Below, piece by piece: positions 46,020 to 54,725 of a DNA stretch of 64,000 nucleotides; positions within the stretch are counted from its first letter, which is position 1, and every line of letters starts with the position of its first letter. The notes beneath the pieces were generated by a model. It ran no database searches. It saw only the letters and a program-made list of their open reading frames with translations, and was not told the DNA's origin. The translations under genes and the position numbers were made by a program. The DNA comes from Aeromicrobium camelliae (GTDB taxonomy: Bacteria > Actinomycetota > Actinomycetes > Propionibacteriales > Nocardioidaceae), in NCBI RefSeq assembly GCF_003850045.1, contig NZ_RQJX01000004.1:1-64000 (forward strand). Direction: 5' to 3'.

Positions 46020-47182
46020 CAGTAGCTCCTGGGAAGACCGAGCACGTGCTCGGCCACGTAGTTGAGGACCATCTCTTGACTGATCGGCGCGATCCGCATC
46101 AGCCGCGCCTCCCGGAAGTAGCGTTCGACGTGGAACTCCTTGCTGTACCCCATCCCGCCGTGCACCTGGAGGGCGACGTCGGCGGCGTAGTAGCCCGCCT
46201 CCGCGCACAGCCACTTGGCGTAGTTGGCCTCCGCCGCACAGGGCTCCTGTCGGTCGACGAGCCAGGTCGCCTTCTGCAGCACCGCATCGGCCGCCTCGAT
46301 GCGGATCTTCGCCTCGGCCAACTGGAAGGACAGGCCCTGGTTGGCGCCGATCGGGCGACCGAAGACCACACGGTCCTTCGCGTACTGGGTGCCGCGGCGC
46401 AGGGCGGCCTCGCCGATGCCGAGCATGGCGTTGGCGGCGACGACGCGCTCGGCGTTGAGGCCGGTCAGGATGACCTTGAAGCCCTTGCCGACCTCGCCGA
46501 CGACGTCCTCGTCGGCGACGAAGAGCTCGTCGATGAACAGCTCGTTGCTGTCGACCGAGTTGCGCCCCATCTTCGGGATGGCGCGCACCGTGACCTTCTC
46601 GCGATCCAGGGGCGCGAAGAAGACCGTGAGTCCGTCGGTCTTCTTCGCGCACTCGCTCTTGGGCGTGGTGCGGGCGAGCAGCAGCATGCGCTCGGCACGC
46701 TGGGCATTGGAGATCCAGACCTTCTTGCCCGAGACGAGCCACCCCCCGTCGACCTTCGTGGCGAACGTGGAGATGTTGGTGGTGTCAGTGCCGGCATCCG
46801 GCTCGGTGACGGCGAAGGAGATCTGCAGATCCCCCGCCGGCACGCGCGGCAGGAAACGCCGCTTCAGCTCCTCGCTGCCGTGGTGGAGGATGGGCTCGAA
46901 GCCGAAGATCCCGATATGGACGGCCGAGCATCCCCCCATCCCGGCGCCTGACGCAGCGATCTCCCGCTCGACGATGGCGGCCTCGGTGACACCGAGGCCG
47001 CCTCCCCCGTACTGCTCGGGGATCGTCAACCCCAGCCAGCCGCCCTCCGCGACGGCCTGAAAGAACTCACCGGGGAACTCATGGCGTTCATCGTGCTCGG
47101 CCCAGTACTCGTCGGGGAACCGCGAACACAGGGCGCGAACGGCGCTTCGGATGTCGTCGTGAACTGGGCTGGTCTCGTACAT
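46019..47182 (-). CDS. acyl-CoA dehydrogenase
   Basis: A 387-residue acyl-CoA dehydrogenase with AVTEPDAGTDTTN, LVSGKKVWISNAQRAE, VVFGRPIGANQGLSF, and HGGMGYSKEFHVERYFREARL. The end reads IAPISQEMV, without the Glu of short-chain members. It precedes the MaoC hydratase, a natural dehydrogenation-hydration pair. The ATG at 47182 follows the alcohol dehydrogenase gene by nine bases. Confidence 0.92.
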   Translation of the reverse strand: MYETSPVHDDIRSAVRALCSRFPDEYWAEHDERHEFPGEFFQAVAEGGWLGLTIPEQYGGGGLGVTEAAIVEREIAASGAGMGGCSAVHIGIFGFEPILHHGSEELKRRFLPRVPAGDLQISFAVTEPDAGTDTTNISTFATKVDGGWLVSGKKVWISNAQRAERMLLLARTTPKSECAKKTDGLTVFFAPLDREKVTVRAIPKMGRNSVDSNELFIDELFVADEDVVGEVGKGFKVILTGLNAERVVAANAMLGIGEAALRRGTQYAKDRVVFGRPIGANQGLSFQLAEAKIRIEAADAVLQKATWLVDRQEPCAAEANYAKWLCAEAGYYAADVALQVHGGMGYSKEFHVERYFREARLMRIAPISQEMVLNYVAEHVLGLPRSY

Positions 47183-47191
47183 CGGGTGTGT

Positions 47192-48241
47192 TCACCTTCC
47201 TCGAGCTGGATCATCGGCGCGCATCCGCACGACCGCCCGGCCGCGGATGTCGCCCTCCGCCAACCGTCGGTACGCCTCAGGCGTCTGTTCGAAGGGAAGC
47301 TCCTCCACCACCGCTTCCACCTCGCCCGAGCGCGCGAGCTCGAGCACCTGGTGGAGCTCTGGCCGGGTTCCCCAGAAGGGCAGGTCGGTGCGTGCCCCCA
47401 ACGGCAGGGCGTGCATGCCGACCGCCAACCGATCGGCACCGACCCCCACGATCGAGACGACTCCGTCGCGGGCCAGGACGGCTCGGGCGAGCTCCAGCGT
47501 CGAGTGGTGGGCGACGAAGTCGAGCACCACGTCGGCAAGGCGGCCGTGGGTGAGGTCCCGGATCTCCTCGGCCGTGCCTTCACCACCGAGCACCTGGTCG
47601 GCGCCCTGCCGCCGGGCCAGCGTGCGGGCGTCCTCCTCCCGGTCGACCGCGATCACCGTGGCACCCCTGAGCTTGGCCAGCCGCACCGCGAGGTGACCGA
47701 GGCCGCCGACACCGATCACCACGACGACGAGGCCGAGAGGCGGTCGGCCGATCATGGCGAACGCACGGTTCAGCGCATGCAGCGCCGTCAGGCCGGCATC
47801 GGTCATGACCGCCGCCTGAGCCGGGGGCAGACCCGCCGCCGGGACGAGATGGGACGCCGGGACGGCGACGAACTCCGCGAGTGCGCCGTCGCTGCCCAAT
47901 CCCAAGGGAAAGGAGGTCGCGCGGCCGTGGCAGTAGTTCTCGGCGCCCGCCGAGCAACGCGAGCACCGACCGCATCCCCGTGGCCCGTAGCCGACGACAG
48001 GATCGCCGACCTGGACCTCACCAGCGCCGGCTCCGACCTCGACCACGACGCCGGCGAGCTCGTGACCCAGAACCACGGGCAGGCTGAAGGGATGCTGCCC
48101 CGGCGCCCGGGACACCAGGGTCAGATCAGAATGGCACAGACCTGCGGCCGAGGTCTGCACGATCGCGTGCCCTGGCGCTGCCTGCGGGTCGGGAACGTCA
48201 CGAAAACCGCCTCCCTCCCGGCCGAGTACGAAGGCCCTCAC
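47192..48241 (-). CDS. zinc-dependent alcohol dehydrogenase (MDR)
   Basis: A 349-residue medium-chain dehydrogenase. Catalytic zinc ligands are the Cys in AAGLCHSD and LGHELAG; structural Cys residues are in RGCGRCSRCSAGAENYC. The cofactor motif is VIGVGGLGHLAVRLA with Asp in IAVDREED. The start is GTG at 48241, overlapping the DUF35 stop. It belongs to the long operon. It could oxidise an alcohol or reduce an aldehyde formed by retro-aldol cleavage immediately upstream in the pathway. Confidence 0.9.
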   Translation of the reverse strand: MRAFVLGREGGGFRDVPDPQAAPGHAIVQTSAAGLCHSDLTLVSRAPGQHPFSLPVVLGHELAGVVVEVGAGAGEVQVGDPVVGYGPRGCGRCSRCSAGAENYCHGRATSFPLGLGSDGALAEFVAVPASHLVPAAGLPPAQAAVMTDAGLTALHALNRAFAMIGRPPLGLVVVVIGVGGLGHLAVRLAKLRGATVIAVDREEDARTLARRQGADQVLGGEGTAEEIRDLTHGRLADVVLDFVAHHSTLELARAVLARDGVVSIVGVGADRLAVGMHALPLGARTDLPFWGTRPELHQVLELARSGEVEAVVEELPFEQTPEAYRRLAEGDIRGRAVVRMRADDPARGR

Positions 48242-48642
48242 ACCACGTGACCGACCGGCAGGTGCTCGCTACCCTCAGGCTGGACGAATCCGATCCGGAC
48301 CGCCCGGCCGACCGCGAGGCCTGCCGGGTCGCACTCGGGGAGCTGGACCGAGAGCCACGGGCCCTCGTCCAGTTCGACGATGCCGATGACGGTGTCGGGC
48401 GTGACGACGTCGTCGCGCCGCCGGCCCGGCTTCACGGTCCAGGTGACGAGGTGGCCCGTCCCTGCCGCCTCCCGCCACTCCAGATCGGCTGCCTGAGTCG
48501 TGGAGCAGACCAGCGCCGCGGGCTCGGACCAGGTGTCCTGGCTCGGCGAATAGCGCAGCAGCAGCCTGCCCTCGGCGGCCGCCTCGAAGAACGGCGCGGA
48601 GAAGTCGTCACGGACGACTGCGGCGAGTGTCACGGTGGTCAC
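48238..48642 (-). CDS. DUF35 OB-fold protein without zinc-ribbon cysteines
   Basis: A 134-residue DUF35 (OB-fold) protein, beginning at GTG 48642 and overlapping the thiolase-fold gene by 4 bp. DUF35 proteins bind CoA substrates and partner thiolase-fold enzymes; the DUF35 part of actinobacterial ChsH2 supports the Ltp2 aldolase. The usual N-terminal zinc ribbon (two CxxC pairs) is missing: the region RYSPSQDTWSEPAALVC has one Cys only. The OB-fold part (TWTVKPGRR to VRIGFVQPEG) is intact. It probably forms a complex with the protein at 48639-49799. Confidence 0.85.
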   Translation of the reverse strand: MTTVTLAAVVRDDFSAPFFEAAAEGRLLLRYSPSQDTWSEPAALVCSTTQAADLEWREAAGTGHLVTWTVKPGRRRDDVVTPDTVIGIVELDEGPWLSVQLPECDPAGLAVGRAVRIGFVQPEGSEHLPVGHVV

Positions 48643-49799
48643 CGTCCCTTCCGGTGCGGGCTGAGGATGAGCGTGGAGTGGAAGTCCAGGACGCCGCCGT
48701 TGCCCGAGACCATCACCACGTCGTGCCGGTCGACCTGGCGCTCGCCGGCCTGCCCACGCGCCTGAATCACGGCCTCCGACAGCGGCGTCATCCCCCACAT
48801 GTAGAACGAGGAGAGCTCGCCGCCTCCGGTGTTGGTGGGATGGGATCCGCCGGGGGCGAGAGCCCCGCTGGCCACGAACTCGCCGCCTTCGCCCTTGGCG
48901 CAGAAGCCGTAGTCCTCGAGCGTGACGAGGGTCGTGAAGGTGAAGCAGTCGTAGAGCTGGCGAAGATCCACCTCGTCGACGCTCACGCCGGCCATCTTGA
49001 GGGCGTCGGGTCCGGACTTCGCGGCGCCGGTCACGAGACCGAACTGGCTGTCGCGGTGCTGCACGTAGCCCGGATGCGCCTGGCCCCAGCCCCACACGTG
49101 GACGGGAGGCTGACGCAGCGTCGCGGCGCGGTCGGCGCTCGTGACGATGATCGCGACGGCACCGTTGCTCACCAGGCAGCAGTCGAGCAGCCGCAACGGG
49201 TCGGCGATCATCCGGGAGGCCTGATGGTCCTCGAGCGTGAGCGGATCGCGCATCTGGGCCGCGGGGTTCATCGCCGCCCACTGGCGCGCCGCCACCGCGA
49301 CCGCGCCGAACTGCTCGCTGGTGGTGCCGTAGGTCTCCATGTGCCGGCGGGCCGCCACGGCGTACCGCTCGGGTGCCGCCTTGAGACCCGCGGCGAAGGG
49401 CAGCGATCCCACGCCCACCATGGCACGCGCCTGGCCCGGATAGGCGTCCGAGGAGCGCTTGCCCTCCTTGAGCGGGGCGTCGGCGTACACGCAGGCGACG
49501 ACGTCGGCCATGCCGGCCTCGATCGCCATCGCGGCGTACTGGACCATCTGGCCGGCCGACGAGCCGAAGCCCTGGATCGTGGCCAGGACGCGGGTGTCGC
49601 GCATCTGCAGCGCCGACTGCAGCCGCAGATCGGTGTCGTTCTTGACCCCCGGGTTGACGTAGAGGCCGTCGATGTCCGCGAGCGAGAGACCCGCGTCCTC
49701 GGCCGCCCGGCTGATCGCCTCGACCGCGAACTGCGTCGCGGTGCGTCCGTAGACCTTGCCCATCTCGGTCATCCCGAGTCCCACGATGGCCGCGCTCAT
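48639..49799 (-). CDS. thiolase-fold protein, Ltp2-like retro-aldolase
   Basis: A 386-residue SCP2-type thiolase-fold protein. The position of the thiolase Cys is GFGSSAG, with no Cys, and the usual GHPxGA His motif is replaced by GGGELSSFYMWG, with Tyr. YDCFTF remains. Loss of the Cys and His with Tyr in the active site is what is seen in steroid side-chain aldolases (Ltp2), which do retro-aldol cleavage rather than thiolysis. It overlaps both the DUF35 gene and the MaoC gene by 4 bp. The start is ATG at 49799. The substrate here is unknown. Confidence 0.85.
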   Translation of the reverse strand: MSAAIVGLGMTEMGKVYGRTATQFAVEAISRAAEDAGLSLADIDGLYVNPGVKNDTDLRLQSALQMRDTRVLATIQGFGSSAGQMVQYAAMAIEAGMADVVACVYADAPLKEGKRSSDAYPGQARAMVGVGSLPFAAGLKAAPERYAVAARRHMETYGTTSEQFGAVAVAARQWAAMNPAAQMRDPLTLEDHQASRMIADPLRLLDCCLVSNGAVAIIVTSADRAATLRQPPVHVWGWGQAHPGYVQHRDSQFGLVTGAAKSGPDALKMAGVSVDEVDLRQLYDCFTFTTLVTLEDYGFCAKGEGGEFVASGALAPGGSHPTNTGGGELSSFYMWGMTPLSEAVIQARGQAGERQVDRHDVVMVSGNGGVLDFHSTLILSPHRKGR

Positions 49800-50254
49800 C
49801 GCTCGTCCTCCCCACCGGTGGGCAGGACGACCTCGACGACGCCGGGGCCGACGGTGACGCCGGAGGAGTTCTCGCATCGCACCGTGACCTCGACGACGCC
49901 GTCCTGGCCGTCCCTACGGGTCGCGGTGACCTCGCCGAGGACGCGCATCGTGTCGCCCACATAGTTGAAGGAGCGCATCCGGAAGCCGCGGATCGCGCGG
50001 AGCCGGGCGCCCGGGCCCGCCCAGTCACGGACGAGCCTCTCCCACGAGCTCATGAGGAACGACGTGTTCGCGTACATCTCCTCCGCTCCCGTGGACCGGG
50101 CGTACTCACTGTTGTGGTGGATCGAGTTGAAGTCGCGGTTGCTCCCTGCCGCCATCACGAGGCGGTAGACGGTCAGCGGCAGACGCACCTCGGGAAGCTG
50201 GTCGCCGACCGCGACCTCCTCGAAGACGCGCGTGGCCGCCTGCGCGGTGGTCAC
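49796..50254 (-). CDS. MaoC-like hydratase subunit (ChsH1-like)
   Basis: A 152-residue hot-dog protein carrying the hydratase-2 motif: RDFNSIHHNSEYARSTG, with the catalytic Asp and His. GTG at 50254 overlaps the stop of the neighbouring MaoC-like gene. It and its neighbour probably form a heteromeric hydratase, like ChsH1-ChsH2 of actinobacterial side-chain degradation (family knowledge). This is the catalytic half. Confidence 0.87.
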   Translation of the reverse strand: MTTAQAATRVFEEVAVGDQLPEVRLPLTVYRLVMAAGSNRDFNSIHHNSEYARSTGAEEMYANTSFLMSSWERLVRDWAGPGARLRAIRGFRMRSFNYVGDTMRVLGEVTATRRDGQDGVVEVTVRCENSSGVTVGPGVVEVVLPTGGEDER

Positions 50255-50841
50255 GACTGTTCTCCCTTCTGGTGGGGGACATAGGCGTAGGTGCCGATGC
50301 GGATCAGGCCGACCACGTCACCGCGGTCGCTGACGATCTCGCTCTCCCAGGTCATGAAGGCGCCCCGGCCGACGCCCGTCTCCTTCGGGGTGCACGCCAC
50401 GAGCCGGCGGCCCCGGCGGCCGATCCGCTCGCCGGCGACGACCTCGCGGTGGAAGTCGACCTCGATGTCCGTCCCGAAGAACCCGGTGGTCTTCGGGCCG
50501 ATCGGCATGTCGGCGTTGTTGATCGCCGTGTGGACGGGCTGGGCGTCGCGGTCGGCGGAATCGAACAACGTCTCCCCGGGCCGCCACGCGGCCGGGATCG
50601 TCCACGCGATGACGCCGGTGTAGGGCATCGTGACGTCCTCGAAGCCCGCGGCCCGCGCGACCTCGGGATCGGTGTGCAGCGCACAGTCGAACTCGAGCGG
50701 CTCCAGATAGCGCCGGATCGCGCCGCGTTCCACCGGATCGCCGCCCCACGTGATCTCCCCGTCGGCGAAATCACGGCCGACGGCGTCGACCACCGGCTGC
50801 CACGCGGCCTTCCATTCCGTCTCGGTCTCCGTCGCGGTCAT
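50251..50841 (-). CDS. MaoC-like N-terminal hot-dog subunit (ChsH2-like)
   Basis: A 196-residue protein of the MaoC N-terminal (FAS1 dehydratase-region) type. It has a hot-dog fold with TDPEVARAAGFEDVTMPYTGVIAWTIP and FFGTDIEVDFHREVVAGERI, but no Asp/His hydratase motif. It would be the structural or substrate-binding half partnering 49796-50254. In ChsH2 this half is fused to DUF35; here the DUF35 domain is a separate gene two positions downstream. It overlaps the CoA-transferase stop by 4 bp. Confidence 0.85.
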   Translation of the reverse strand: MTATETETEWKAAWQPVVDAVGRDFADGEITWGGDPVERGAIRRYLEPLEFDCALHTDPEVARAAGFEDVTMPYTGVIAWTIPAAWRPGETLFDSADRDAQPVHTAINNADMPIGPKTTGFFGTDIEVDFHREVVAGERIGRRGRRLVACTPKETGVGRGAFMTWESEIVSDRGDVVGLIRIGTYAYVPHQKGEQS

Positions 50842-53291
50842 CGCAGGATTCCTTTCGTCTCCAGTCGCTCGATCGTCGCCTCGTCATAGCCCAGGACGGA
50901 CTCCAGGACGCGGCGGTTGTGCTGGCCGAGGGTCGGTGCGCACGAACGCGGGCCGCCCGGGGTGGCATCGAGACGGACCCGAGCACCCTCGACCACCGTC
51001 ATGCCGTGCAGTGGATGGGCCAGCTCCACCAGGTGCTGGCGGTGCACCACCTGGGCGTCGCGGGGATAGTCCTCGGGGCGCAGCGCGAGATAGGCGGGGA
51101 TCCCCGCCTCCTGGAGCCGGCGCTCCACCAGCTCGCCGTCGCGCTCTGTGGTCCACGCGGCGATGGCGGCGTCGAGCTCCGTGGTCGCCGCACGACGTCC
51201 GGCCGCCGTCGCGAGATCCTCCCGGACGAGGTCCGGCCGGCCCAGCACCGCGACGAGCCGCTGCCACTGCAGGTCGTCGGTCACCGCGATCGCGACGAAC
51301 CGCTCGCCGTGCTCGTCGGGCGACACCGGATAGACGCCGTGGGGAGCCCACCGTGCGTCGTCGTTGCCGCGGCGCTCGGCCACGGTGCCGTCGAACCCGA
51401 AGTGCGCGATCTGCGGCGCGAGGAAGTACACCCCGCTCTCGACCTGGGACACGTCGATGTAGCAGCCGTCCCCGGTGCGGGCCCGGTGCCGCAGCGCGGC
51501 GAGCAGTGCGACCAGCGCCGTGCGGGGACCCAGGTAGTCGGTGTACGGCCCGAACGGGCCCATCGGCAGGCGATCGGACCAGCCCACGAGGTGCTGGAAG
51601 CCGCTCAGCGACGAGCCCACGTTGCCGAAGCCGGCGAGCTTGGACCAGGGACCATGCTGACCCGCGATGGAACTGCTGAGCATGACGAGCCCGGGATTGA
51701 CGGCGCGCAGCGCCTCCTCGTCGAGTCCCCACTTGGCCAGCTGGCCGGGCGAGAACGACTCGATCACCACGTCGGCCCAGCGGGCCAGGTCACGCACGAC
51801 CTGCTGGCCCTCCGACGTCGTGAGATCGAGTGTCATCCCGAGCTTGCCGGCGTTGCAGTTGCCGAACAGCGCCGACCCCTCACGGTCGGGGCGGCCGTCG
51901 TGGAACGGTTGCATCATCCGCGCGGTCTCGACCCGCACCCCGGATTCCACTCGCACCACGGTCGCCCCGAAGTCGGCCAGCGTGCGCCCGATGAGCGGAC
52001 CGGCCACGACCCAGGAAAGGTCCAGGACCTTCAGTCCCTCCAGCGGGAGCGTACGGCCGCGCGACGGCACGGCGGACTGTGGCACGACGGTCGCGAGCCA
52101 GTCGCGCGCGACCTCCTCGTGGTGCTCCCCCACCTTGGGTGCCCGGGCCCGCACGTGCGGGCCCGGCGCGCCGCGCACGTGCGCGAACACGGAGGGGACG
52201 GGCACCGCCACGCCCTCGATGTCGAGGTCCGCGAAGAACCCGCGCTGCGCCAGGTGCTCACTCGAGGCCACGTCGGCGACGTCGAAGATCGCCATGGACA
52301 GCAGGCGGCGGCGCAGCGCCTGCTCCACCACCTCCGCCTTGGTCTTCGTCGCGAGGAAGGCACGCACCGCCGCGCGCGCGTCGTCGAGGTCGGCGAGATC
52401 CAGCGTCCCCTCGGCCACGAGCGACGGGACCTCCCGCCAGTCCCACGCCGCGATGCGGTCGTCGACGGCTCCCTCCTCGTGCATCCAAGCGAAGAGCCTG
52501 TTCGTGAAGGCGCCGGCGGCGGCACCGATCGACAGGTGCAGCTCGATCATGCCGTCACGACAGTGCCACTTCTTGAGGCTGTTGGGGGTCGCTGCCCCGC
52601 TCCCGGACTGGTCGGCGCGGGCGGTCGGCTGCTGCTGCCACTCGGGGTTGTCGTCGCCCACGGCGTGCGCGAGGATGCGCGCGAGCGTGGCCTGCCCGAC
52701 CGAGCTCTGGGCGGAGACGTCGACGAACTGTCCTCGGCCGCTGCGATCGCGTTCGAGCAGGGCGAGCAGGACTCCCGTCGCCGCGTCCGCGGCCGCATGC
52801 AGGAAGGCCTGGGGGACGCTGATCCGCAGCGGCGGGCGATCACCGTCACGATGGGGAGCGAGCGGACCGCCCGCCGCCCAGACCGTGAGATCGCTCGCCG
52901 CCAGCCGCGAACGCGGTCCGTCCCATCCGTAGGCCGTGATGGCCGCCACCACGGCCTGGGGTGCGAGGGACAGCACCTCGTCGGGCGTCATGCCCCAGCG
53001 CTCGAGCTCGGCGTGGTCCCACGAGGTGACGACGGCGTCGGCCCGGCGCACCAGGTCCTGGAGCAGTTCTCGGTCGCGCTCGGGATCGAGCGCGATGCCT
53101 CGCTTGCCGGCCGCGAACGTCTGCCACGTGAACGAGATGCCGGTGCTCGGGTCGACCGGGTCGGCCGTGCGGGCCGGCGACCCGCTCAGCGGCTCGACCT
53201 GCACGACATCGGCCCCGAGATCGGCGAGCAGCCGACCGCAGAGCAGACCCCGTTCGTCGGTCAGGTCGAGGACGCGCAGACCGTCAAGCAT
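50838..53291 (-). CDS. double-domain CaiB/BaiF CoA-transferase
   Basis: An 817-residue protein made of two family III CoA-transferase units in tandem. The first (1 to about 390) begins LDGLRVLDLTDERGLLCGRLLADLGADVVQVE; the second (about 410-817) begins LEGLKVLDLSWVVAGPLIGRTLADFGATVVRVE. The second unit keeps GPYTDYLGPRTALVALLAAL, with a candidate nucleophilic Asp. Standard members are about 400 residues and form interlocked dimers, so this is a covalent dimer. The start is ATG at 53291, inside the ferredoxin 3' end (8-bp overlap), with no strong ribosome site, so translation is probably coupled. Confidence 0.9.
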   Translation of the reverse strand: MLDGLRVLDLTDERGLLCGRLLADLGADVVQVEPLSGSPARTADPVDPSTGISFTWQTFAAGKRGIALDPERDRELLQDLVRRADAVVTSWDHAELERWGMTPDEVLSLAPQAVVAAITAYGWDGPRSRLAASDLTVWAAGGPLAPHRDGDRPPLRISVPQAFLHAAADAATGVLLALLERDRSGRGQFVDVSAQSSVGQATLARILAHAVGDDNPEWQQQPTARADQSGSGAATPNSLKKWHCRDGMIELHLSIGAAAGAFTNRLFAWMHEEGAVDDRIAAWDWREVPSLVAEGTLDLADLDDARAAVRAFLATKTKAEVVEQALRRRLLSMAIFDVADVASSEHLAQRGFFADLDIEGVAVPVPSVFAHVRGAPGPHVRARAPKVGEHHEEVARDWLATVVPQSAVPSRGRTLPLEGLKVLDLSWVVAGPLIGRTLADFGATVVRVESGVRVETARMMQPFHDGRPDREGSALFGNCNAGKLGMTLDLTTSEGQQVVRDLARWADVVIESFSPGQLAKWGLDEEALRAVNPGLVMLSSSIAGQHGPWSKLAGFGNVGSSLSGFQHLVGWSDRLPMGPFGPYTDYLGPRTALVALLAALRHRARTGDGCYIDVSQVESGVYFLAPQIAHFGFDGTVAERRGNDDARWAPHGVYPVSPDEHGERFVAIAVTDDLQWQRLVAVLGRPDLVREDLATAAGRRAATTELDAAIAAWTTERDGELVERRLQEAGIPAYLALRPEDYPRDAQVVHRQHLVELAHPLHGMTVVEGARVRLDATPGGPRSCAPTLGQHNRRVLESVLGYDEATIERLETKGILR

Positions 53292-53499
53292 CGACGGGAG
53301 CGGCCGAACTGACGGCGATCGCGCCTTCGGGGCAGGCGTCGACGGCTTCCTGCGCCTGGTCCAGCAGGTCCGCCGGCACCTCCCAGCGCTGTCCTCGCTC
53401 GGCGACGAACCCCTCGTCGTCATCGGTCAGCAGGTCGGGGGCGACGGCGTAGCAGCGCCCATGACCCATGCACTTGGTCGCGTCGATCTCGATGAACAT
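53284..53499 (-). CDS. 3Fe-4S type ferredoxin for P450
   Basis: A 71-residue single-cluster ferredoxin of the P450-associated type. Ligands are KCMGHGRC (the second Cys position is His) and a later Cys in VDACPEGAI. It lies three bases after the P450 gene and overlaps the CoA-transferase start. It should reduce the P450, taking electrons from the reductase at 60437-61660 or the FprB-type protein at 22534-24186. Confidence 0.93.
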   Translation of the reverse strand: MFIEIDATKCMGHGRCYAVAPDLLTDDDEGFVAERGQRWEVPADLLDQAQEAVDACPEGAIAVSSAAPVDA

Positions 53500-53502
53500 C
53501 CT

Positions 53503-54702
53503 TCAGACCTCCCACTCCAGCGGCAGCGACTGCAACGTCAGCTGCCCCCCTCGTTCCTTCAGCTCGGTACCGGCGGCGATGCGGTAATCCGGAATGCGCT
53601 CGTGCCACTGCTCCAGCACGACCTTGAGTTCGAGCCGTGCCAGGTGCATGCCCAGGCACCGGTGCGGTCCGCCGCCGAACGCGAGGTGCTGGTTGGCGCC
53701 CGGGCGGTCGATGATGAACTCGTCGGGATCCTCGAACTTGCGGGGATCGCGGTTGGCCTGACCGATGCCGAGCCACACGACGTCGCCCTTCTTGAGCTCG
53801 AGGCCCTCGAACTCCTGATCCTCCTGGACCTCACGCCCGGCCTGGAAGACCAGCGGGTAGAGCCGCAGGAACTCCTCCACCGCCTTGCCGATGAGATCGG
53901 GATCCTCCACGAGCTCACGACGGTGGTCCTGGTGCGTGGCCAGGTGGGTGTAGACGTAGCCCAGGGCCGAGCGGGTGGTGTCCAGACCCGCGAGCATGAG
54001 GGTCAGCAGGATCGTGAGGATCTGGTCCTGCGTCAACGGCTCGTCGTCGATCCGCGCCTCGAGCAGGCGCGTCACCATGTCGGTGGCCGGGTCGCCCGGG
54101 TTGGCGCGGCGCTCCTCCAGGGCCTTCTCGAAGTAGTCCGTGATGTTCTTCTTCGCCAGCGCCGCCCGGGTCGGTTCGCCCGCGAGCATCGCCGAGAACA
54201 GCTCCTCGGACCATTCGAGGAACATCTGACCGTCGGAGACGGGCAGGCCCAGCAGCGCCAGGAAGAGGTCGGTCGGGTACCGGATGGCGAACTCCGCCAC
54301 GAAGTCGCACGACCCCTTGGGCTTCAGCTCCTCGATGAGCTCGATGCACCGCTGCGTCGCGAGCGGCTCCAGCCGCCGCACCGCGGCCGGCGCGAAGAAC
54401 TGGTTGAGGATCTTGCGCAGCTTGACGTGCTCCTCGCCGTTGAGGTCCTGCGGCAGCAGCGGCTCACCGACGCCCGGGCGCAGCGCGCTGCGGACCGCGG
54501 TCGTCCAGTTCTGATGCTGCTGGAAGCCCGCCTGCACGTCGTCGTACCGCTGCAGCATCACGAAACCACGCTCGGTGGAGTCGTTGAACAGGAACCGGTC
54601 CCGTTCGCGGTCGGCGTTGAGGAGCGCGTAGTGCTCGAAGATCGGCGTGGTCGTCGTGTAGTCGGTGTGGGTGACGGGGCACCCGCGGTGGGTTTCGGTC
54701 AT
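53503..54702 (-). CDS. cytochrome P450
   Basis: A 399-residue soluble bacterial P450. I-helix oxygen motif MLAGLDTTRS, K-helix ExxR in EEFLRLYP, and the heme loop FGGGPHRCLG with Cys ligand near residue 349. No membrane anchor, so it is a class I P450 needing ferredoxin, which follows directly. AAGGAACTGAGCT precedes the ATG. It hydroxylates an unactivated carbon of the substrate, perhaps the first oxidative step after uptake by the adjoining TRAP system. The regiochemistry cannot be read from sequence. Confidence 0.95.
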   Translation of the reverse strand: MTETHRGCPVTHTDYTTTTPIFEHYALLNADRERDRFLFNDSTERGFVMLQRYDDVQAGFQQHQNWTTAVRSALRPGVGEPLLPQDLNGEEHVKLRKILNQFFAPAAVRRLEPLATQRCIELIEELKPKGSCDFVAEFAIRYPTDLFLALLGLPVSDGQMFLEWSEELFSAMLAGEPTRAALAKKNITDYFEKALEERRANPGDPATDMVTRLLEARIDDEPLTQDQILTILLTLMLAGLDTTRSALGYVYTHLATHQDHRRELVEDPDLIGKAVEEFLRLYPLVFQAGREVQEDQEFEGLELKKGDVVWLGIGQANRDPRKFEDPDEFIIDRPGANQHLAFGGGPHRCLGMHLARLELKVVLEQWHERIPDYRIAAGTELKERGGQLTLQSLPLEWEV

Positions 54703-54725
54703 AGCTCAGTTCCTTGGGTCGGGGA

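Noticed and set aside
50919-53312. 797-codon plus-strand frame
   Set aside because: Antisense to the double-domain CoA-transferase; no family resemblance.
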